A DNA stretch of 64,000 bases, taken from contig OZ024862.1 of NCBI GenBank assembly GCA_964017155.1, positions 30,575,158 through 30,639,157 of the forward strand. The letters run 5' to 3'. How positions within the stretch are numbered: the stretch's first letter is position 1; each line of letters starts with the position of its first letter. The translations under genes and the position numbers were made by a program. This document shows positions 1 through 11,858 of the stretch, one piece after another. A model generated the notes under the pieces. That model saw only the letters and a list, made by a program, of their open reading frames with translations. It made no database searches and was not told where the DNA came from. This DNA is from Oasisia sp. SBJ-2009. Its lineage: Eukaryota > Annelida > Polychaeta > Sabellida > Siboglinidae.

Positions 1-789
1 AAAATGGAGGAAAACGTTCGTAACCAAGACCCGTAATGCAACTGTGTTTATTTTTTTGAAAATAGTAATTTTTCAGACGTTTCCGGTATACTTGTTTTAT
101 AGAACACAGTGGTCAGGTGTATGTTTGATACAATAAGTGTAATACAGTAATGATTATTGCGCATGCCAGATAAGTTTGACGTAAAATAGTCACAGCACGC
201 GGCATAGTAATTGGCAACACTACTGAAGCGGATGTAATTATGTGATGATGACACATGCACGGGACTGGTGAGCGAGTGATTTAATGATGTTCTAAACAAG
301 TACACCGTTTAAAAACATAATAAATAAATAAACATAAATTATGTATTAGTGTGTATTGACAGTATGTAAACGAGTGACTCTCTGACATCGGCCATGTGTC
401 TATTCGTTTTAGTTCTCCTTCGTCTGATGCTGTGTGATATCAGTACACAACATCGAGCGGTTCCTCCTGTTAACGACGAAGGTTAATACGTTGTGAGTCC
501 ATCTTGCTGACGACTGCCACTAGGCGGATGTAGATAGTGTTCCATTACGCCTCGATTACCTAATCCTACTTCCGGTGCATCACCACAACCGGCCATATTA
601 ATTAATGACAAAGATGGCGTCAAACCAGTGCTCGAAGTGGCATCATTGTCGTGTGCAGTTTATAATTGATACTTTCAACTTTTACCAATCCACATTAAGC
701 TGACTGAATTGTTGTTGTTAAAGATGTGCCTGTCGAACGTTTGCTGTTAACAGTTATAGATGATCAATATAAGGCAGCTTTATTCAAGC
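1..789. other. intergenic, no gene recognised
   Basis: No open frame here resembles a known protein. A short reading frame opens at the ATG near 614 in a good context but stops within about 30 codons and shows no donor site that I trust. Confidence 0.4.
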
Positions 790-1296
790 CATACTGTAGG
801 TTAGATAAAAGAAAATTCTCCTTCTCTCAGAGAACAATAAATGATTTGAATCAATTAAATCATGATTGTGTAAATGCCGGCAGTTAAATTATGTATAAAA
901 ATAAAATTGATAATTATCTGGCAAGGGCTGAACACTTAAATGTTTTAGAAATTATTTTAATACTGATTACATTATTTATTCATATATTTATTTTAATTAA
1001 TTTATTATTATAACAAGTTGTTATTATTGTAGGACATTTTATGTATTTTTTATTTTATTTGTATATTTTTAGAGACAACGTATACTTTTTATGTTACTTA
1101 TATATTGTTTGCGACAACGTATTTTAATTAGGAGCAATTTAGTGGAATTTTATAATTTTGTATATTTATAATTTTAAGTATAATTCTAATTTATGTACAC
1201 TTTTATAATTTAGTGAACACTTGATAAGCCATAGGCTTCCTTATTCACATGCCGTCTGCTGCTTGGCTCTAGACGGCAACTTGTTAAATTTAAGCG
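790..1296 (+). mobile_element. decayed CR1-like LINE 3' end (copy 1)
   Basis: A conceptual frame from about 790 to 935 reads RLDKRKFSFSQRTIND and, after a stop, KNKIDNYLARA. This matches the C-terminus of the CR1-like copy at 43978-45282. A 3' UTR with the same pattern (GATAAGCC, aGGCTTCCT, TCTAGACGGCAACTTG) follows at about 1205-1290, just before the 81-bp repeat that flanks the next element. The coding part has an in-frame stop and is very AT-rich, so this is an old fragment. Confidence 0.7.
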
Positions 1297-1377
1297 ATCA
1301 ATCAGTGTCACATGACGACCAACCATTTCACTATTGTTTTATAATACACTGATAGTCATAGGTGTGTAGCACTGTAT
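1297..1377. repeat. 81-bp direct repeat, left copy (probable target-site duplication)
   Basis: The segment from ATCAATCAGTGTCA to GCACTGTAT recurs at 2990-3070 with a single visible difference (CACATG here, CACGTG there). The two copies exactly bracket the RTE-like element. Confidence 0.85.
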
Positions 1378-2989
1378 CATCATCGTGCTGTCGGTCGCGA
1401 AGCGACAAAGACTGCTTCCATCACTTGACTCTTGCTCTCCATTTGTCTCTCTGCTGTGAGAGTGATGTCCAGGAGTCGATCTTTATGTCTCTCAGCTTCA
1501 GGTTTCTCTTGATGGTATCTTTGAACCGGAGACGAGGGCGCCCTCTCTTTCTGTGACCAGAAGACAGTTGGGAGTAGAGAACCTGCTTCGGTAGCCTGTC
1601 TGATAACATCCTCATGAGGTGTCCAGTCCACCGGAGATTCTTTCTGATCAGAAGATCTTCCATAGATGGCAGCCCTGTCCGTTCGAGTATTTCCTTGTTT
1701 GTCACTTTGTCCATCCAGGTTATCCTCATGATCGAACGCAGATGTCGCATCATGAAGGCATGCAAGTTTTTCACCTGTCGTCTGTACACTGTCCAGGCCT
1801 CGGCTCCGTATAGGAGGGTGGACAGCACAATTGCACGGTATATCTTGCCTTTAACAGGCATGGACACATGGTGGTTGTTCCAGAGTCTCTGGTGTAGTCG
1901 GCCGAAAGATGCACTAGCCTTGGCCATCCTCCTCTGTATTTCATCGTCAATGCATCCGTCACTTGATATAGTGCTTCCGAGGTAGGTGAATTCCATAACA
2001 GAGTTCAGCTTGTTTCCATCAACAATGATATCCTCCTCTTGGGTTCTTGTAGAGTTGGGTTGGTACAGCACCTCGGTCTTCTTGATGTTAATCTTCAGGC
2101 CGAACTTCTTTGACGCATTGGAAAAAGCATCCACTATTTTCTGCATCTCTTCAGCAGAGTGTGCAACCAGTGCACTGTCATCTGCGAATAGCAGCTCCCT
2201 CATCAGTATCCGTGTAGTCTTGGTCTTCGCTCTGAAGTGTGCGACGTTGAATAGGTCAGCGCTCTGTCTGGACTGTATGTAGATGCCATCCCCCATGTCT
2301 CGGAAAGCATTGTCGAGCATTGCTGATAGGAAGATGGAAAAGAGCGTGGGCGCCAGTACACAGCCTTGCTTGACCCCATTTGTGACCCTGAACGATTCCG
2401 AGACTTCCCCTCCAACATTAACAGTCGCCATCATTCCGGTATGTAGTGCCTCGATCATTGTTGTGAACTTCTCTGGGCAGCCATACTTCTTCAGTAGCTG
2501 CCATAGTCCGGTCCTCCCAACTGTATCGAACGCCTTACTGAAGTCGACAAATACCATGTACAGTGGTCGGTACTGCTCAATGCACTTTTCTTGTAGTTGT
2601 CGGAGACAAAATATCATATCCACGGTGCTCCGGTTACCTCTGAAGCCACATTGTGTCTCCGGAACTACCTCTGGTGTTAGGTGGGTAGATAGTCTGTTGA
2701 GGAGGATCCTGGCGAAGATCTTGCCTGCTATGGAAAGAAGAGAGATTCCTCTATAGTTCCCACAGTCTGTTCGATCACCTTTCTTGTAGATGGTTATAAT
2801 GCTTGCATCCTTCCATGCTTGTGGTACAGAACCCATCTCCCAGGCATTGGTGATTAGTTGGTGCAGTCTGCTGAACAGATTGTCTCCTCCATGCTTCCAT
2901 ACTTCTGCAGGAATTCCATCTCCTCCAGGTGCTTTGCCATCTTTCAGGCTGGCGATTGCTCTAGCCATCTCATCCATAGTTGGAATCTC
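1378..2989 (-). mobile_element. 5'-truncated RTE-like non-LTR retrotransposon
   Basis: On the minus strand this is a reverse transcriptase followed by a very short 3' UTR ending in a GATGATGA tail, as in RTE-clade elements. The 5' end is cut inside the RT domain. An 81-bp direct repeat flanks it. RTE membership is inferred from the short 3' UTR, trinucleotide tail and C-terminal GRP-R-D motifs; a sister clade is possible. Confidence 0.85.
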
Positions 2990-3019
2990 ATCAATCAGTG
3001 TCACGTGACGACCAACCAT
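1421..3019 (-). CDS. reverse transcriptase of RTE-like retrotransposon, 5'-truncated
   Basis: The frame is open for 532 residues. RT landmarks appear in order: LKDGKAPGGDGIPAEVWKHG near residue 26, NYRGISLLS, VFVDFSKAFDTV, NGVKQGCVLAPTLF, the catalytic LLFADDSALVAHS, TYLGSTIS, and a C-terminal RKRGRPRLRFKDTIK segment. The FADD box keeps both catalytic aspartates, so the surviving part looks undamaged. The first ten or so residues (MVGRHVTLID) are encoded by the flanking 81-bp repeat, not by the element, so the annotated start is an accident of insertion. No endonuclease domain is present, so this copy cannot move on its own. Confidence 0.85.
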   Translation of the reverse strand: MVGRHVTLIDEIPTMDEMARAIASLKDGKAPGGDGIPAEVWKHGGDNLFSRLHQLITNAWEMGSVPQAWKDASIITIYKKGDRTDCGNYRGISLLSIAGKIFARILLNRLSTHLTPEVVPETQCGFRGNRSTVDMIFCLRQLQEKCIEQYRPLYMVFVDFSKAFDTVGRTGLWQLLKKYGCPEKFTTMIEALHTGMMATVNVGGEVSESFRVTNGVKQGCVLAPTLFSIFLSAMLDNAFRDMGDGIYIQSRQSADLFNVAHFRAKTKTTRILMRELLFADDSALVAHSAEEMQKIVDAFSNASKKFGLKINIKKTEVLYQPNSTRTQEEDIIVDGNKLNSVMEFTYLGSTISSDGCIDDEIQRRMAKASASFGRLHQRLWNNHHVSMPVKGKIYRAIVLSTLLYGAEAWTVYRRQVKNLHAFMMRHLRSIMRITWMDKVTNKEILERTGLPSMEDLLIRKNLRWTGHLMRMLSDRLPKQVLYSQLSSGHRKRGRPRLRFKDTIKRNLKLRDIKIDSWTSLSQQRDKWRARVK

Positions 3020-3070
3020 TTCACTATTGTTTTATAATACACTGATAGTCATAGGTGTGTAGCACTGTAT
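2990..3070. repeat. 81-bp direct repeat, right copy (probable target-site duplication)
   Basis: Partner of 1297-1377. It lies immediately beyond the truncated 5' end of the RT element. Confidence 0.85.
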
Positions 3071-3965
3071 ACACATCCTAAATAACTGCTACGAAGGCTT
3101 ACAGTCCATTCCGTTCTAACAAGGTCGTTATGCGACGTTGTGATGGCCACAGACAAACCATTTGTGTCCGATCATTTACCGTTTCATGAACAATTCGCAA
3201 TTTAAACTTATCGAACCATCGGTAGATAACATAGTAAACTGCCAACCTGCGTATGCACAAGTGAGTACAACTTTCAATTTGTTTTTGTAAAGTTTTATTC
3301 AGAGCTATCTTTACGTAAACCATCATAAGTATGATTGGGGCTGTGGATGTATTGCTCTTAACTATTGTATTTACTGATCATAAATTAAAGATTCTTACAC
3401 CCTTCTATATTGGCGATGTTAGCAGTGAAACACACCACATTAGTTAGTACAGTTCTGCGTTTTTCGGATCATGGCTAGGGACCGGCAAATCCGCTAGAGG
3501 CGCGTGGGTAGGTCGGTTGAAATTTGTGTCCATTAGGCTTCTCTGTACTCGTGAGGGGAGACCCAGGCAAACTCCTTTTAAGAGCCTGGTATTAATCGTA
3601 TGACGGTGAAATCACATTTGTCTGAGACCCAAGATGACAGAGAATGCCAACGTGTGAATTGTAAATTGTTGGAGAATTATTTAATTTTGATGAGTGAATA
3701 TGAACGTATGCTACACAGCAGGCTGTGCAGTGGTCATAAATTTGGTGTAATTTTTGGAAATTTAAAAGCGCCATAGTTTTTGACTGCATGAACATATATT
3801 TAAATTCTGTAAACGGTATCTTGTTACCTATTATAATACAATCGACATGCACCATCATAAACTTGGTAAATCTATTCTAAATTTTTTGCCGGTCCATGGC
3901 GATTTGGTAATCAGACCGAGAGGAACATTTCCTAATGAGCGGAGACGTTGTCAGGTGCTATGTGC
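3071..3965. other. intergenic, no gene recognised
   Basis: Only short open frames occur. There is no recognisable domain, RNA gene or repeat family. Confidence 0.4.
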
Positions 3966-4316
3966 TCAGTCTGACGCGTTCCGCCGGGACTGCATTCTCA
4001 ACAGTTGCAGCCACCGGTTCATCTTGAACGGCAGGGGCGCTCCCACTCTGTGGCGCAGTATATAGCGAAAATCACGCTTCACGAAAGCGGCCGGCTTCAG
4101 TCTGGTTCGGAGGCTGTGCCTGAGATCGTCGAGGGAGCTTCCTTCGTGGGACTCGAGGAGCTCTGCCAGGATGGGTTCCGATGCCAGCAGGGCACGCGCC
4201 ACGTCGGGACGGAAGTCGTCGGATGCCGCCAGCTCACTGTCGCTCACGCTGAGTCCGTCGACGGCGAACGACGCGGCTAAGACCGTCAGCAGCAAGACGC
4301 CAGTCCACGTCATCAT
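3966..4316 (-). CDS. putative small secreted peptide precursor
   Basis: Starting at the second in-frame ATG pair gives about 116 residues beginning MMTWTGVLLLTVLAASFA, a textbook signal peptide with likely cleavage near SFA-VDG. The rest is an acidic linker, a basic Lys-Arg site, a 29-residue stretch from DFRYILRHRV to RMQS, then Arg-Arg and a four-residue tail. This is the layout of a neuropeptide or peptide-hormone precursor, but I match the peptide to no known family and it lacks an amidation glycine before the Arg-Arg. A credible acceptor (TTTGCAG) lies 8 bases upstream of the ATG, so a 5' UTR exon is likely. The frame could also be opened from 4343, but that start would lie upstream of the acceptor. 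Codon use is much more GC-rich than the flanks, which supports a real exon. Confidence 0.6.
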   Translation of the reverse strand: MMTWTGVLLLTVLAASFAVDGLSVSDSELAASDDFRPDVARALLASEPILAELLESHEGSSLDDLRHSLRTRLKPAAFVKRDFRYILRHRVGAPLPFKMNRWLQLLRMQSRRNASD

Positions 4317-4343
4317 TCGCCGAACTGCAAACAATGGCGTCAC

Positions 4344-5126
4344 AGTTACACCTTAAAGGAACATGCAACCTTAACATTCAGAAGTTTTCAAAATCCCCCC
4401 ATATCCCACATATCATTCCATATAATATATTGTTTTGTTTAATTTTGTATGAATGTTATCCACCTTAAGCTATCTTCAAAACGTAAATTTCGATTGACTA
4501 TGGGCGCTGCTATTGTTGCCCAATTCACAAGGAATACACGAGGAGTAACGCGAGAGAATGCGTGATTATGGTGTAGACTGTCCAATACTCTCAGGAATGC
4601 AGGCGGTGCATAATGAATAATAATAGCGGATCGACGTGGTTTAAGTTGTTTATATAAATCTACATTAGCAAAATACATGATTGTCAGCCATACGTATGCA
4701 GAAACAAAACAGGAGAAGCTGGGTGCTGTGAAACGAAAGAGATTCTTCCAGATTCAAATGCGAAAATAAATTCCAGTGAAGCGCGAGTTGGCAGCGAAAT
4801 GGCTGCGCAACATGATACACCACATGGTGGCCAAATTCAACTTCAACTGAACGACAACAATTTTACCGTGGACTGCATGCTTCAAGACTGATTTGGAGCA
4901 CAGGTTATTTTTAATTCACTGAACGACGGCCACTCTTGAAAGAAGATGTTGTCCCGACTGAATGTGTGGACCGAAAGAAACCGGGGCTGGGTATTGGGCG
5001 ATCTTTTACTTTTCACCTAATCATGAAAACGACCTGTTATTACAGCCGCCAAACTTCCCATCACATAACTTATATACATATGCACACTAAATAAAATCAT
5101 TTACATTCCTGTAACGAATAAAAATC
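4344..5126. other. intergenic, no gene recognised
   Basis: AT-rich sequence without a supported gene or repeat. Confidence 0.35.
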
Positions 5127-5565
5127 TTATTAATTATGAAATGCGCCTAAAAGAATGTGGTTTAACAACACTAGAAACCAGAAGATTGAGAGGAGATCAG
5201 ATTGAGGTGTTTAAAATATTGAATGGGTATGAAAATATTAACAGAAATATTTTTTCTCGGTCAAGGAAGAGAGAAGGACTAGAGGACATGGAGTTACATT
5301 AGCAAAGACGCAGTGTAGACTAGATATTAGACAATTTTCATTTTCACAAAGAACAATAAACGAATGGAACACATTATTAGCTGATTGTGTAGGTGTTAAT
5401 ATATTTAAAAATAAAATTGACATGTACCTAAGAAGGGCGGGGTATACTTAGATAGATAGGTTGGACTCTCGATAAGCCAAAGGGCTTCCTAGTCCACCCG
5501 TCATCTAGAGTTGAATCTCTAAGTGGTAATATTGTTAATACAAACTCGCGCAAAACTCGACGGCA
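5127..5565 (+). mobile_element. CR1-like LINE 3' fragment (copy 2)
   Basis: The conceptual product MRLKECGLTTLETRRLRG...RRAGYT matches the last ~95 residues of the RT at 43978-45282, with one frame break near 5255 where FFTVKEERR should be. The 3' UTR (ATAGGTTGGACTCTCGATAA, GGCTTCCT, TCTAGAGTTGA) is also shared with that copy. It is strongly 5'-truncated. Confidence 0.85.
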
Positions 5566-5853
5566 AGCCGGCATGCCCACCACGGCCAGTATGCGTAGCT
5601 CAGAGGTGGGCCCTATCGTGTCGCGGTGTCGGTGCATATAATTTATATAAGATGTATGCGAAGCTTGGCGGCTGTAGGTAGTCGTTTTGTGGTTAGGTCA
5701 GAAAGTAACATATCGCCGTCCAGGTTCGGCCTGTGCGCATTTCGCGCTTGAGTGAGTGGAGTTTATTTTCTTTTCACCGCCCGAAGCGCTGGCGGTAGTG
5801 GACGTGTGACGTCAAACCGCCCTTGGTGAAATGCCCAAAATGTCAGCTAAATA

Positions 5854-6780
<927 letters not shown>

Positions 6781-7244
6781 GTATGTATGAGCGCGTGTCG
6801 TGCATTACTCCATGTTGTCATGTACCCTCATGCGTGTGTTCCAAGAAATGCCCTCATTAGGAGAAATGTAACTAAGGCTTCAAGTTATGTTGTCCTGACG
6901 CCGCCAGTTCAAGTCCACGCACATATCTCGCTTGCCTGCGACGTAAATATAATCTGATTTATAATTAACAAACAATCCGTGTAATAATCATGCCCTAAAG
7001 TTATTACGTTCGAATCACAAGCTTGGCGTTTCTCCAAGTGTTCGCGTAAATGTCTTGGCTATAATTAAGTAACACGATGACTGTCGGGACGCCGCGTGTG
7101 ATATCGGTGTGCATATGTCGTCGCGAAATTCGCCAACGTAGTAATCATCAGCGTTAATTGCTCGCTCGCCCAGTAATGAACTCCGTCCAAGCCAACCTTC
7201 CATACTTGTCTAATAATACACATAATACTCTGATCGTATCTTCA

Positions 7245-7467
7245 GTGGAGTGGAGTGGAGTGGAGTGGAGTGGAGTGGAGTGGAGTGGAGTGGAGTGGAG
7301 TGGAGTGGAGTGGAGTGGAGTGGAGTGGAGTGGAGTGGAGTGGAGTGGAGTGGAGTGGAGTGGAGTGGAGTGGAGTGGAGTGGAGTGGAGTGGAGTGGAG
7401 TGGAGTGGAGTGGAGTGGAGTGGAGTGGAGTGGAGTGGAGTGGAGTGGAGTGGAGTGGAGTGGAGTG
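7245..7467. repeat. (GTGGA)n pentanucleotide array
   Basis: About 44 perfect copies of a five-base unit with no interruption. Guanines are on the plus strand and there are no CpGs. Confidence 0.97.
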
Positions 7468-8131
7468 ATTCACCCGTGTGACCAGATGGGTGTAGTCAGC
7501 TGTCCCCGTTTATGATTACAACAAATTATTTAATTGTATTTGTTGCGCCCCTATATTCAATGATATACGCACTATAGAAGTCTTACAATTACCTACACGA
7601 CAATTGACAAGACAACGAAATCTGATCAGCGCAGGACAGGGCACAGGAAACCTGGGGATCGTTTGTAGGCAGCGATAATGTCCAGGTTTTAACCACAGCG
7701 ATGTCACAAACTTCGTTTTAAGTATCTTAACAATCGTTTGACCCCGTTACAAAATAACTGTTTTACGATTGATATCTTTGGTTTTCAGGTTTATTTCTCA
7801 TGAAATGATTGGTGAAAATGGCACCGTCTGCGAAAAGCTGGTTATTTAAAAATCAATGAAGCGAAATGATTGCTAGTTGGTGTCTGCCACCAGCATTGAC
7901 CATTGAAGGAATTTGCATACGCATAACCTTAAAAACCTGGAATATGTAATTTTATTACAATAACCAGACACCGAAGATTATCAAGTTGAACATAATTGTA
8001 GAAGTATGAAGTCAAATGTCTATGTTAATACCCACGAAATTACGCAAATAAGATAAGATAAGATAGCTTTATTGCCATGTGTTCACATTGTAGTTACAAT
8101 ACAACATTGGAATGTGTAATGATGTTGGTCG

Positions 8132-9878
8132 TCGTACCATAGAGGAAAAAAGTATAGAGGCGGCACTCGATCTCTTTTGGGTTATTTCCGTATCCGCGCG
8201 CCATCTAGCGGCGTCGAAGTAAGAAATGTAAACAAATGCACGTGTCAATATTCGGAGGCAGTTAAATATCATTAAAAAATATGTATTTGCCAACAATGTA
8301 TTTATCGATCGTATAAAGTAAAAGTTTTAAATAATAAGAATAGACCACATCATGTTTTCGTCCTTATATTTAGGGGAAATTGACACAAAACCTAATTACG
8401 AGCGGCCCCATTGTGCTACATAAAACTTGTCTACTTTGAGCCATTTTCATGAATAAAAAAAATTACATCATATAACTGTGGACCACATGTTCTGGTGCAC
8501 CTTGGGCAAACAAAAAATATCAACAAATAAATAATTATGGTAAACCTCATATGGTATCGTGTGCTCGGCAATGACATGTTTCAGCAAAAAGGAATTTCCA
8601 TAAAATGACGGAAAGATACGAATCAATCATCATAAAAAAAAATTATGCAGTTTGTGTCAATTTGTTCAGTAATGTATCTTTTCTCTAATTTTTTGTGTGC
8701 TAGAATTGTTGAGGGTCCTGTACAAAGTTATTTGAAAATATGATACATCTTTATAATGATCATTAAAAATTTAAGTTTTTTTACTAAAATCTTGAAGTGT
8801 CATAACGTGTTGTCATGTTTCAGTTGAGAGATTCACACTCAATAAAATATTGTCTTATCTTGGATGTGTAATCATGTGTAATTAAAAACAGAGGGACGCA
8901 ACACATTTAAAAAAAACTTTTAAATCCGTTACTCTCAATGCAGTTTACATTAAATCAAATCAAATGTACGTACATGTATCTGTACTGAATCACTGTTACA
9001 AGGTATACTATTTTATACAAAAGGTGGTCATGCTACTGGTCATAACAAATAAATTTGATTGAATCTTATCAAACTACATAATATGCGTGCCCTGTATGGC
9101 ATACGAACTTACCTAAATATTTATCGGATAACATAGAAATCATTTAAAAAGGTGTCTAAATACTAGATTTCCAGGTTATCCGTACGAAAAAACTTGCAGA
9201 TTGTAAACAGGTCTGTCGACGTTGCACCACAGACGCGATGAATTGTGTAGAGTGTATTTCGCTAAAATGAAGAGTAGTGATCACAAACTGAATGCGTTAT
9301 TACCAAATGGTCGAAGTGTGCCATATGCCTTGAGGTTGTGTAACAAGTTACCTATCCCAAGGGCAAAAACTAATCGCTACAAAAATTCCTTAATTCCGTG
9401 GTGTTTAGAGCATTTTCGGATCGGCTAGTAATGGACATGTATTTTAATTTGATTTAATTAATTAATTAATTAATTAATTTTAAAACAATGTTGATGGATA
9501 GTAGATTTTAATGTATATGTCTTAAATTTATTACGTAGGTTTCCAATGATGATTTTAAGTTTTAACAAGATATGCTAACATTGTACATTGATATGATATT
9601 GTATGGAATTGTTGATTTTAGTATGAATTTACATGTACAATCCAACTGTAAAGTTGCCACATAATAATTTATCTTATCTTTATCTTATGTTCATAACAAA
9701 AATATTCATGTTAAGCACTGTTGCAAATACCAAAATGTTCTTTCACATTACTGGCGCACAGCCATTTCTGCTTTTTCAGGGTTGCCAACTTCGTGCCCGC
9801 AAGGCGGCGCTGCGTTTCGAATGTCACGCAATGATTAATAGGACTGCCGCCTCTATACTTCTTTCCTCTATGGTCGTA
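8132..9878. mobile_element. inverted-repeat DNA element with 5-bp target duplication
   Basis: The left end starts CCATAGAGGAAAAAAGTATA and continues GAGGCGGCA. The right end is its inverse with one difference (GAGGAAAGAAG). The element is 8137-9873 (1737 bp), and TCGTA stands directly outside both ends (8132-8136 and 9874-9878). No transposase frame is visible inside, so it is nonautonomous or decayed. It contains a LINE fragment at 9222-9428. The superfamily is undetermined. Confidence 0.75.
9222..9428 (+). pseudogene. LINE reverse transcriptase C-terminal fragment
   Basis: The 68-residue frame HHRRDELCRVYFAKMKSSDH...LLPNGRSVPYALR...RYKNSLIPW has the pattern of the C-terminal tail of CR1-group LINE polyproteins (RRD-LC--YF--M, LLP, then a KNSLIPW-type end). 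Nothing upstream continues the RT, so it is a dead 3' remnant sitting inside the inverted-repeat element. Confidence 0.55.
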
Positions 9879-10898
9879 CTAGTACATTCACATGACAATA
9901 CATTCACATGCACCAAACAATGATGTTAAAATATACTACTACATAAAATTAAATAAATAAATAAGAACAATCACATAAAATGGTCGGAATAAAAAATTGC
10001 TCATTATAACATCGATACATAATTGATACGATCTAATAGAAATAATTATATTAGCTTAAAATGTAAAATATGAAATATAAAAATATATAATAAATTATGA
10101 TAAAATATACATACTAAAAACTCATCGAAAAGTGGACTATGTGTTTGCTGCGGGTGGGAGAAAATCACTTCTGTTTTGACAGGGCTTGAACGGCTAAGGG
10201 GAAAAAGCTAGTACTAAAGCGGCTGGTCCTGGTTTTGATCGATCTGAATCGGCGACTAGATGGAAGAGGTTCAAATAGGTCATGGGCAGGATGGGATGAA
10301 TCTTGAGAGATGAGAGTGGCTCTTCCTAACAGACGCTACTGATACAGTATTTCAAGACTGGGAAGGTCTCTTCGAGAAATGTGTGTTTGCTTCTGCTAGA
10401 TAAATTAGTTCGAGGAATGTGACCCGTATATTGAATATGATATAACAGCTAGTATTATTTAGTCCGGAATTGCAACAATCAAAATGACGTCATTAATTGG
10501 CGCTGTTTACGTAAGCAAAAACTGACGTATCTAGTCGTTTAAGAATGGATTCTGTAAGAACAGCAACCGCGGGAGGTATGGCAACAAATGAATGCATATT
10601 AACTATTTGCTCTATATTTAGTGGTGATTTTTAATTTAATATCACGCGAACAATATACTCGCATTACGTGAGTACACAAATAACAAACATGCTTGGCATT
10701 ACCCGGAAATCGGGGCTTTCACGTGAATAAGTGAGTAAATAAGTAAGTCAGTAATTGTAACGCCTATATCCGTGAAAAGTATATCTACTGAACGTTGGCA
10801 CAAGGCACACAATGCCATCCCTGTAGGACGTGTCGACTTTATTATCGCGCCATACTCGTTGTGCAGTAGTTGCTCTCAGAAAGCCCACACGTTCATAT
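9879..10898. other. intergenic, no gene recognised
   Basis: Very AT-rich left half, ordinary right half. No open frame of interest. Confidence 0.35.
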
Positions 10899-11858
10899 GT
10901 GAGGTGACTCTGACGGTCCTGTCATCGCTGTCTCTCCGAGGTGACTCTGACGGTCCTGTCATCGCTGTCTCTCCGAGGTGACTTTGACGGTCCTGTCATC
11001 GCTGTCTCTCCGAGGTGACTCTGACGGTCCTGTCATCTGTGTCTCCTCGAGGTGACTCTGACAGTCCTGTCATCGTTGTCTCTCCGATGTGACTCTGACG
11101 GTCCTGCCATCGCTGTCTCTCCGAGGTGACTCTGTCGGTCATGTCATCGCTGTCTCTCCGAGGTGATTCTGACAGTCCAGCCATCACTGTTTCTCCGAGG
11201 TGACTCTGACGGTCTTGTCATCGCTGTCTCGCCGAGGTGACTCTGACGGTCCAGCCATCACTGTTTCTCCGAGGTGACTCTGACGGTCCTGCCATCACTG
11301 TCTCTCTGATGTGACTCTGACGGTCCTGCCATCTCTGTCTCTCCGAGGTGACTCTGACGGTCCAGCCATCACTGTTTCTCCGAGGTGACTCTGACGGTCC
11401 TGTCGTCGCTGTCTCTCCGAGGTGACTCTGACGGTCCTGCCATCACTGTCTCTCCGATGTGACTCTGACGGTCCTGCCATCTCTGTCTCTCCGAGGTGAC
11501 TCTGACGGTCCAGCCATCACTGTTTCTCCGAGGTGACTCTGACGGTCCTGTCGTCGCTGTCTCTCCGAGGTGACTCTGACGGTCCTGTCATCACTGTCTC
11601 TCCGATGTGACTCTGACGGTCCTGTCATCGCTGTCTCTCCGAGGTGACTCTACAGGTCCTGTCATCGCTGTCTCTCCGAGGTGACTCTAGAGGTCCTGCC
11701 ATCGCTGTCTCTCCGAGGTGACTCTGACGGTCCTGTCATCACTGTCTCTCCGATGTGACTCTGACGGTCCTGTCATCGCTGTCTCTCCGAGGTGACTCTA
11801 GAGGTCCTGCCATCGCTGTCTCTCCGAGGTGACTCTAGAGGTCCTGCCATCGCTCTCT
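10899..11858. repeat. 37-bp minisatellite, about 26 copies
   Basis: The unit contains CTCTCCGAGGTGACTCTGAC followed by GGTCCTGTCATCGCTGT. Variants (CCAGCCATCACTGTTTCTCC, CTAGAGGTCCTGCC) recur in blocks. For example, 11295-11480 and 11443-11628 are the same pattern offset by four units (148 bp). As 37 is not a multiple of three, all frames without a stop stay open. Confidence 0.95.
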
